The notes beneath the pieces were generated by a model. That model was not told where the DNA came from, did no database searches, and was given only the letters and a program-made list of their open reading frames with translations. Positions 56,293 through 64,000 of a stretch of 64,000 bases of DNA are shown one piece after another. How positions within the stretch are numbered: the stretch's first letter is position 1; each line of letters begins with the position of its first letter. This DNA comes from Seriola aureovittata (taxonomy: Eukaryota > Chordata > Actinopteri > Carangiformes > Carangidae), in NCBI RefSeq assembly GCF_021018895.1, contig NC_079378.1, positions 8,409,001 through 8,473,000 on the forward strand. Reading direction: 5' to 3'. Made by a program: the position numbers and the translations under genes.

Positions 56293-59200
56293 ATGGTATG
56301 GTTTTATTTTTATTAAGTGTAACCTCAACTAGTTTGCCCTTTTTATTTCCCCTTAAGTAGCTTTTAAGGTTAATCATCTCATTCCATGTTGAAGTGAAGT
56401 ATTCAAACCCAGAACTCTATGTTTTTTATGGCTGAATTGTTGATATCTTAGATGTGTTTTGCACCATTTTATACACTAACTCCACAAATTCAACCTTGAA
56501 CAATGTCTGGCTGCACAGCACAGTAATAAGTGACCTGTGGGTCAATGGGGTCAAGAGTGCTGCTATTAAATATGACTGACCCTGCGAAATGTGAAAAGTA
56601 ATATTTGTTATGTTACTATACAGTAAAAAAAATCTGTTCCTTCATTTTCCATTTCGTCTTTGTAAATCCAATCAGAGTCATCGTTCTCGAGCCTCCAAGG
56701 TGCGGCAGCATGTCCACTGTGATTCCTGCTACAGTCGGCGCTGCAGGGCTCGGGTGGAGGTCTCTGTGTGCTGTGCAGTCGTCCCCTGCCGCCTGCACTG
56801 TGGAGCTCTCTTCCACCTGTGTAAAGAGGAGGATCACCTGCTGCTCTGCCCTAACGTGAGGGTGCCTTGCCTCAACGCTGGGTACGGCTGCCCGGTCCAC
56901 CTCCCCCGCTCCTCGCAGGCAGCCCACCTCCAGGTGTGTCCGGCCAGCGTGGTGTGTTGCTCCATGGAGTGGAACCGCTGGCCGGCCAACGATGCCCATT
57001 CTTATCCAAACACCGAGCTGCATGAAAACCTGCTCACAGAAAGAGAGAAGGGAGGATGTCTGGACCTTGCTATGGCCCTGAAAGACCAGGACCGCCTGTT
57101 TCACTCCATTAAGATGAAAAAACTGTTCCCTGAGCTCATCCAGAGTGTGGAGGAGGAGGAGAAAGAAGAAGAGAGGAAGGAAGAGGAGAGGAGGAGGGAG
57201 GAGAAGAAGAAGAAAAAGGCTTCCTTGGAGAAAGAGGCGGCAGCAAAGGAAGCCGGTGCTCAGACTTGGCAGTCTTTTAACAAGTTTAACTTCCATATGC
57301 TTGATGAAAAAGAAGATGAGGATGAAGATGAGGTTGAGATTGAGATTGAATATGAGCAGGAGATGACTCAAGAGGAGAGAGAGGCTATTGCCACGGCATC
57401 ACTAGTGAATACTGATCTGTTAGACAACTACAACGCCTGGGAGCGCATGTTCAGTATGGAGATGGGAGGCTGCAGGGAAGCTGGAGGGGAAGCTGTGGCA
57501 GGCAGAGGCCAGGACTTGGCTAATGGGACAGGTAAAGGCCTTGGCACTCTGACAGAGGAAGACCCAGCGGACACCTGCGTCGGTGCAGCAGCATCAAACA
57601 ATTGCAAACAGGCGAGCAGCGCACGTATGGCTCTCTCCTCCTCCTCCTGTGGCACCGGCAAACCGAGGACGAAGAAATTTGTGTATGGATCTGTGGAACC
57701 AATGAAGATTATCACTGTGCGTACCTTTAAAATCCCATCCAGCTTCTCTGCCAGGCAGGGCCGCATCCGCAACCCTGGTTTCTACAGGAGAGAGAGTCAA
57801 GCTGTGGATACCAGCGACCTGGGGGTGGCGCTAGTAGAGATGCCAGTGTGGGAGGAAATTCAGGTGAGAGAGAGAGAGAGAGATAAATCCTCCTTATAAT
57901 CTTTTCATCCCATCGCGCTTCTTTTGCTAAAAACATGATTCTTTAAATCTTTGGTCACTTGGTGGCAGCAGAACAAACACGTTATTATCACCTTATATAG
58001 TGGTGCAGTCGGTCTTCAAACGTAACCTCTGAAAGATGTGGCTCCTGAATTGGGGCACAGCTTATGAGAAAGGTGAGAATAAACCAAAACAGTAAAGTTA
58101 CAGGTTCATTTGACCGATGAATATACTGAATATTTACGTTTGATTTGCTCCTCAGGCCTCTCTGCTGTGCTCCCTGGAGAAGGAGCAAAGGGGTCACCTC
58201 ATCGCAGAGAGTCAGTGCACAGACGGTCTGTTACAAGATGAAGGCACGCAGACCTACAACTTCCTGTCTGCTCCTTTCCGGAGAAACACGTCATTGGCTG
58301 ATCTGACTGCTGGAAAACCTCTGGAGCTGCACCTTCAGCTGCAGGTGGAGAGCGTCACCAGCCGACACCACAAGGCTAGCTCCACCTTCACCTTCCTCTG
58401 TGGACACACCTTCCAGCGCAGAGAATATGGCAAACATTATAAGTGGGGTTTGTTTTTGTTCTGTTTATCTGAATATCCTTAGGAATTTTTTTTTTTAACT
58501 TCCTGCCTGCACTGGAGGAAAACAAATCAATTATAGCCCCAAAATATTTAGTTTCTTCATAGATTCAAGTGAGATATAGAACCTGAGGAGTTGTCAAATA
58601 TCAGTCAAGTTTTGTGTTTAAACTCATCAGGTCAGTCATGAAAATAACATGGACATGAGACCTTCAGAGAAAGTGAAAGTAAAGGGATGAAAATGCTGGT
58701 TTTATATTAAATGATTGTATAGTTTTTTTTTGTTATGTCATTTTCTAATGAATTAAAATATGCTATTATATGCAGAAACATTCACAGCGACATACAGATG
58801 GGTGTGAATGGATGGTTCGAGCAGAGATGCCCCCTGGCGTACCTGGGCTGCACCTACAGCCAGAGGAAGTTTCAGCCCTCCACGCATGAAGCCAACGTCA
58901 CCTACAAGTGAGATACAACTTATAGTTTGTCTTTATCATTACTGTATTGTGATTATAGATCTATTTTGTGTTCAAAGTAAAATATCACAAGTAGGAAAAA
59001 GGTGTGTGTGTGTGTGTGTGTGTGTGTGAACAAGTTCTGCAAAAAAAAAGAGCAGTTTCATTTTATGTATAATTTGAAGGCAGAAATAATATCTTTTGGT
59101 AATACCTACATATTTTATGTCATTAAAGCCAATGCAGTAAATGAGTAAAAACATTAAAGTTGCAGACCATAACAGCAAAGACAGTGAGCTGAAAGATGTT

Positions 59201-60489
59201 AAAAGGGTTGACCTGAGACCTGAGGGTAGTTTGGGTTTGTAACTACAAGCTTTCACATTACACACGGTCATTTCATCCATTGTTATTATGAAAATGTTTC
59301 ATTGTGGCAGCTTTAAGTTTCTGCTTAGTGTTTGATAATCTTCAACCTTTATCAAATTAGAGGGGAACTCTGGGGGTTGAGTTAAACACACTGGAATCTC
59401 AGTATCATATCGATTTTTTATCCTTTCTTAAAGATTGTCCATTTGTCCAATTGTGAGTCCCATGAAGTGCGGAAAAATCCACTGCACCTTTAAAAACTAC
59501 AATTTTAACTTTGCTTTCAGTGAGGATCTGGGCTGCTTCAGCCTGCATCCCACCACCCCTGCCTCTCTGGGTGATGCCTCCCAGCCGTCCAGGAGCTCAG
59601 TGGACTCCTCCACAACTCAGAGAAGGAAGGGAGGTCGGGCGGGAGGAGGGGAGGACTCTCTGAGCTCGCTGCCATATGAGGTGCTGTGCCACATGGCCAC
59701 TTTCCTGGACAGTCTGTCCCTGTCCCAGCTGGCTCTGGTGTCCCGGCTCATGAGGCAGGTGTGCTCCTCTCTGCTGCAGGAGAGAGGGATGGTCACCCTC
59801 TGCTGGGAGAGGAAGACCTACTCACATGGAGGAGCCAAGTGGAGGGTGAAACAGAGGGTAAGCCAAGAGCCAGTGTGTCACAACAATAAAATTACACTAA
59901 CTCATTTGAATTAAATTGAGTTAAATAAATTATACTTAGATTATTAATTAAATTTAACAAATTAAATTCACTAAATTTAAATAATTTTGATTAAATTAAA
60001 TTAAATTTACTCAAATAAACTCAACAAAAAATTTGCTCAGTTTATTACATTTAATATTACGTTAAATTAATTAAATTATACTCACTCAACTAAATCAAAT
60101 TAAATGAACTAAGTCAAGCAAAAGTTACTCATTTAAATTAAATTAAGTTGAATTAATTATATTAGTTAAATTGATTAAATAAAATTAAATTAACTTAATT
60201 ATCTAAATTAAATTAAGTTAAATTAATCCCTCTTAATCTCCCTCTGGTCTGTGTCTTTCTGTGACTTCAGGTTTGGCAGTTTAGCACCTTGTTCTCTCCC
60301 GTGGACACTTGGTGCTTCCAAGACGTGCCGTCCATATCGGAGCATCTAAAGGTTTGTCCCTTCTATGAGAGGGAGTCCAGAACAGAGAAGATTCACCTGC
60401 CACGTATCAGAGAAGAAGTCCAAACCAACACAAGCTGCAAAGGTCCCACTCTAGTTAGTTTGTTCCAGGAGAAGAGGATCATGATGTAG
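56293..60489 (+). CDS. fbxo40: F-box only protein 40, plus-strand copy (complete)
   Basis: Six coding exons join in phase: 56293-56295 (only the ATG, at the end of exon 56242-56295), 56676-57863, 58156-58442, 58776-58907, 59521-59857 and 60271-60489. They total 2,166 nt, 721 residues. Domains are as in the other copy: TRAF-type zinc finger at residues 2-105 (HCDSCYSRRC, CPASVVCCSMEWNRWP), VDTSDLG, FLCGHTFQRREY, EQRCPLAYLGCTYSQRKF, and an F-box at about 585-625 (SLSSLPYEVLCHMATFLDSL). The last exon begins VWQFSTLF. Specific to this copy is a long charged stretch after the zinc finger (runs of E/K/R, then D/E/I) at about residues 155-235. The central block APWQ...VLERL...NMYIVHHGRMLIAFGQ of the minus-strand copy and of human FBXO40 is largely absent, replaced by a Ser/Ala-rich linker before KKFVYGSVEPMKI. 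Zebrafish also has two fbxo40 genes, as I recall. Confidence 0.93.
59002..59028. repeat. (GT)n microsatellite
   Basis: 27 nt of GT in an intron of the plus-strand fbxo40 copy. Confidence 0.9.
59905..60235. repeat. AT-rich TTAAA/AAATT degenerate array in fbxo40 intron
   Basis: About 330 bp made almost entirely of permuted AAATTAAATT units interspersed with ACTCA-type spacers. It fills the last intron of the plus-strand fbxo40 copy. The minus-strand copy has only a 90-nt intron at the equivalent place. Confidence 0.8.
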
Positions 60490-60787
60490 AGTGATTTGCT
60501 GCTCTAATCTGTTATTACAAAACAGGTGACCTGCCAGGTTTGGGTGCTACCAGGGATAGCACCTCTGTTTCTCTCCCCATTTATTCCTTGTTGCTGCTGT
60601 CCACTTCCATATGAAAATAAGGGAGAAAAATGCCATTAAAAATAATAAAAGTGTGAGTTATGGGGATTAGTATACACTGATGTAACACTAAAACAGGAAT
60701 TGACTCAGTCTTTAATCTTAGCCACATAATGAAGTAGAAAACAGAATCAGTTATTTTTGACCTGGAGAAATGCAGTGCTGCCTCCCT
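60490..60787. terminator. Convergent 3' ends of fbxo40 and tlcd2
   Basis: About 300 bp separates the two stop codons of these tail-to-tail genes. A plus-strand AATAAA lies at 60644-60649 and a minus-strand AATAAA at 60580-60585. If both are used, the two 3' UTRs overlap by roughly 60-100 nt. The signals are seen; their use is inferred. Confidence 0.45.
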
Positions 60788-62768
60788 CTAGTGGCTCTTA
60801 CTGGTATTGTGTGTATTAGTGAGAAAGTCTGCTCTGAGCAGTCTGTAAAACAGCACAGTGTTCATGGTAGAGATGAGACTCAGGCCCGCCGTCCCCATCA
60901 TCAGGATGTAGCGAGGTATATGTTCACTATGACCTGCCAGCCAGCGGGCCATCCAACCCAGCGTACAGACACGAAACACCAGGAACCTGACGGCAAGACA
61001 GATAATCAGTGTGAAAACCTGAGCAAACAAAACACTCAAAGCATTTTGATAAAACACACTTTTACAACAAACAAGCTCAAGATAAACTAAAGCAGTCAAA
61101 CTAGACTTTGACACAGATTCCCTCCACAAGACCGGGCCACAAGGTGGAGGATGGACAACCTGTCATAGGTGATGTTCTACTTCAGTGGTGCAAATTTCTG
61201 ACCTATTTGTGATTAATAAAACTACATAGACCCACATGATGTAGAGTAGACCTGGGGCATTAGGGGTCTCTGGGGGTCTGGGGCGGATGTTGCCCACTTT
61301 GCCCTGTTGATAATTCAGCTTGGATTGTAGAAGACAGACACGTCTAACTGTCAAACGGTCACAAACTTGACTGCTTATTGACGAACATGAGCTTGTTTGG
61401 TTGCGCTGTGATCAGAACCACCAGCTGCTCCTCTGTTGTATTTCTGACGAAGTAGCTGCTCAGAGAGTGTTTGTTGAATTATTAAACTGTACTTTCCTGT
61501 TACCATGGTAACCATATGTGTCACCAAATCATCCAGGAATGAAGCCTTGAGATGTATTTCTTTAAAAACACTATTGAATATCATTATAATGAACATCCTG
61601 TGGATGAGCCAGCAGCATATTAAAGCAGGTTGAAATGAGATGAATAGTCAGTAATTTGAATATTGACCTCCATCATAATCTTTCAGTGTATGACAGATCA
61701 TTAATTTAAGTAACATAAAATGTGTGAACAGATGTGTGTTCAGCAGCATTAATTAATTTTCTCGTGAAAATACACTAGCTGAAATTGTATTCTGGGAACT
61801 TTCACATGCTCACATATGAAAACAATCTAGTCCAAAAAGCAGTTTGACGGCGGATTTCATCACGTGAACTGTGTGAAAGCTCCAGCAGAGAATCACTGCA
61901 CCACCTACGTTCCCATGTTGAGCCAGCTGGTCGTTACATAGGCCACAGAGGGGCGAGGGGCTGTAACTTCAGTCCCGGGCCTGTTCCTCTGTCCTGACAG
62001 GAGGAGGAGCTGTCTGATATGAAGGAAAACAGAGTTGATCTCAACGAGCAGCGACACCACAGCGAAGCCCAGATAGAGACGGGTCGTTACAGCAACACTG
62101 AAGCAGGAGATCACCTGAGGAAAGAGTTTGAAGAGACGAATCAAAGGTTAAAACACACGAGCAGCAAAACTTCATCCAAATTCTCACTTTAACAAAGTCA
62201 CACATGCACAACTTCAAAGGTCACCTCTTCTTACCCATAGCTCTGCAGAGGAGGGTCTTACATCAATAATTAATTCATATCTTGTACACTATGTGTGTTG
62301 TGGTACCACTAAAGGTTTAGAGTATGAACTAACTGATTCATTCATGTTAATGTTGATATCTGCAGTTGTCAACACTGATCAGCAGTTAGAAGTAAATTTT
62401 GATCCACATGTGATCAAAAGTGATCAAACAAACATGTTGGAGGATGATGGAGACACACTGGAGGAGGGTACACTACTAACTTATTATTCACAACCTGGCA
62501 ACATGAAGTCTAATGCATCATTAGAAAGTTGTACTGAAACATAGTGAAACTCCAACACTGCAGAAGTTGAACTGTGATCAAACAGAGGTGTTCAAGGTCT
62601 CACTTATAGAGGATCTACGTGAAGATAAAGGTTTTATGACCTCTCCTGTTAAATCAGCAACTGCACAGAGGCTCCTCAGCTCAGCTATAAGCAAACATAT
62701 ACGAAAGGCAGCCAATCAGCTGCCTCAAAACAAGTCTTATATTTTATGACGTAGTGACACTAAAGTCG

Positions 62769-62836
<68 letters not shown>

Positions 62837-63034
62837 GAGGCAGCGATGTGTTGGCCTGCTGGAGGTGAACCAGGTCATGACCTCTGTCACATACAGAGAT
62901 TAAACTGTCACACACATCAAGGCTGAAGGATGACTGTGCAGTTTCATTCACTGACCTCGTCATTATCACAACACACAGGTGTGTAAGGGTTGGGCCAATT
63001 AAGAAGAACACCTCACAGTGTTATGACAAATATA

Positions 63035-63104
<70 letters not shown>

Positions 63105-63209
63105 AAAATATATATATAAGTTGTATTGTAAAAGTGCATGTGTTTTTATCTATATGCATGTTTTCTAAAGGTGCAGTGTGTTGAGATTTCTCCTCCACTG
63201 TACACATGT

Positions 63210-63288
<79 letters not shown>

Positions 63289-63934
63289 ATGTAAAGTTTA
63301 TTACCACAGAGTGGTGGAAGAGCAGCTCCCAGGACTGTTTGAATGACTGATTCACGGCCAAGTCCAAGAGGTCGTTGATAAAATAACCTAGGGGAGAGAG
63401 TTGTATGAAAGCATGCATCAAATATACACATGTACATGCTGCACAAAACATCATGAAATGTAAAATATCACAACAGTGAACTCATGACTCTCAACTCATT
63501 TCCCTCAGTGATTCTCAGAATTGAAATTCTCTTTCACTGGTTTAGTTAAAGCTTGTTCAAACCCTTTGTTAAATCTTGCAGAATGCACGTTTTGGTGGAT
63601 TACATTTTTACTGTCAGTGTATAATCTTTCATGATCAGTATTTGGTTTGTTACATGATCAAAGTCATAATTGTAAAACCCTCATAGATCCAGACTTTAAA
63701 GAAATGAATGCAAATGCTGGTGGAGAGGGCTGAGTTCCCTTTTCTGTTTCCATTGTCAATGTGGTGAGATTGAGAGTTGATCTGGGGCCTAATGGCAGGA
63801 TAAAGTAATCTGTCTGCTGATCTTTTGTGTGTGTTAGTGTCAGAGTCTCACCTGTAGACACAGCTACAAGACTGTGGGAGAACACAGAGTGAGAGGAGAT
63901 CAGGTCCTCCACCGTCTGAGGTTGAAGGTAGAAA
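60788..63934 (-). CDS. tlcd2: TLC-domain protein, TLCD2-like, 5' partial
   Basis: Four coding exons join in phase: 63934-63852, 63387-63305, 62114-61909 and 60986-60788 (571 nt). The upstream exon(s) lie beyond the right edge. Translated blocks are FYLQPQTVEDLISSHSVFSH, SLVAVSTGYFINDLLDLAVN, WELLFHHSVVISCFSVAV (with the His-His pair of TLC domains), SLLVEINSVFLHIRQLLLLS and FLVFRVCTLGWMARWLAG, then a final hydrophobic helix ending FYRLLRADF. LEVNS/LHxRxLLLLS plus xLGWM fits TLCD2 better than TLCD1. TLCD1 and TLCD2 are multi-pass membrane proteins reported to limit polyunsaturated phospholipids in membranes. The segment between LLLLS and FLVFR contains about 25 polar residues. It is longer than in human TLCD2, so the exact donor at 61908 is less certain than the others. 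Confidence 0.85.
60987..61908. other. tlcd2: tlcd2 last intron
   Basis: About 0.9 kb of intron with no recognisable gene or strong repeat. Confidence 0.65.
62772..62834. repeat. (CA)n microsatellite
   Basis: 63 nt of uninterrupted CA in the tlcd2-like intron. Confidence 0.95.
63039..63118. repeat. (AT)n microsatellite
   Basis: 80 nt of near-pure AT with a few A or T interruptions in the tlcd2-like intron. Confidence 0.95.
63212..63286. repeat. (CA)n microsatellite near a tlcd2 splice donor
   Basis: 75 nt of uninterrupted CA. On the minus strand it begins 18 nt after the exon that ends LLFHHSV (donor GTAATA at 63304). Confidence 0.95.
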
Positions 63935-64000
63935 CTGCAAAGCAAGAGACAAACCACAGGAACAGTGAAGAACTTCTGAAATGTGAATAAATAACAGTAC

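Larger units (their letters stand above)
62115..63304. other. tlcd2: tlcd2 intron with three long microsatellites
   Basis: An intron of about 1.2 kb containing (CA)n at 62772-62834, (AT)n at 63039-63118 and (CA)n at 63212-63286. The remaining sequence shows no gene. Confidence 0.75.

Noticed and set aside
56616..57371. Long minus-strand open frame (251 codons) opposite the plus-strand fbxo40 zinc-finger exon
   Set aside because: It is the antisense shadow of a well-supported coding exon. The same shadow frame appears opposite the other copy because the sense exons are nearly identical.

Overview
This window is vertebrate nuclear DNA, almost certainly from a ray-finned (percomorph-like) fish. 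Short exons with GT-AG introns, long dinucleotide microsatellites, diverged fish-type interspersed repeats and vertebrate protein families support this. No bacterial, viral or organellar genes, CRISPR arrays, tRNAs or rRNAs were recognised. Gene models were built by hand: splice sites were chosen so that reading phase stays continuous from exon to exon, and protein identity was judged from remembered family sequences. No alignment was run.

Layout. (1) mnt, minus strand, 223-10296: the first five coding exons; the last exon lies beyond the left edge. Its GC-rich promoter is at about 10.4-11.05 kb. (2) A gene-poor interval, 11.06-16.4 kb. (3) pafah1b1 (LIS1), minus strand, 16754-23223: complete, ten coding exons and 410 codons, with a non-coding first exon near 29.69-29.85 kb behind a 6.2 kb intron. 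(4) cluh-like, minus strand, 31098-43557: 28 coding exons in one continuous 1,762-codon frame. It has an unusual 505-residue N-terminal exon beginning MGNIVQCC. (5) An intergenic interval, 43.6-47.3 kb, with a cluster of RFX X-box-like and heat-shock-element-like motifs. (6) ccdc92b-like, minus strand, 47368-49298. (7) Two fbxo40 paralogues in divergent head-to-head arrangement: minus strand 50864-54833 and plus strand 56293-60489. (8) tlcd2-like, minus strand, 60788-63934: four C-terminal exons, with the 5' part beyond the right edge.

The order mnt - pafah1b1 - cluh - ccdc92b resembles human 17p13.3 (the Miller-Dieker region), from which METTL16 appears to be missing here between mnt and pafah1b1. 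The genes do not form one pathway: a transcriptional repressor, a dynein regulator, a mitochondrial-mRNA binding protein, a coiled-coil protein, two muscle-type ubiquitin-ligase adaptors and a membrane-lipid protein.

Strongest points for follow-up: the N-terminal extension of cluh, with predicted lipidation; a 307 bp segment shared at 305/307 identity by the inverted fbxo40 pair (a likely gene-conversion tract); two introns present in only one fbxo40 copy; and (TG)n/(CA)n microsatellites within 5-20 nt of splice sites in cluh and tlcd2, one of which replaces the polypyrimidine tract.
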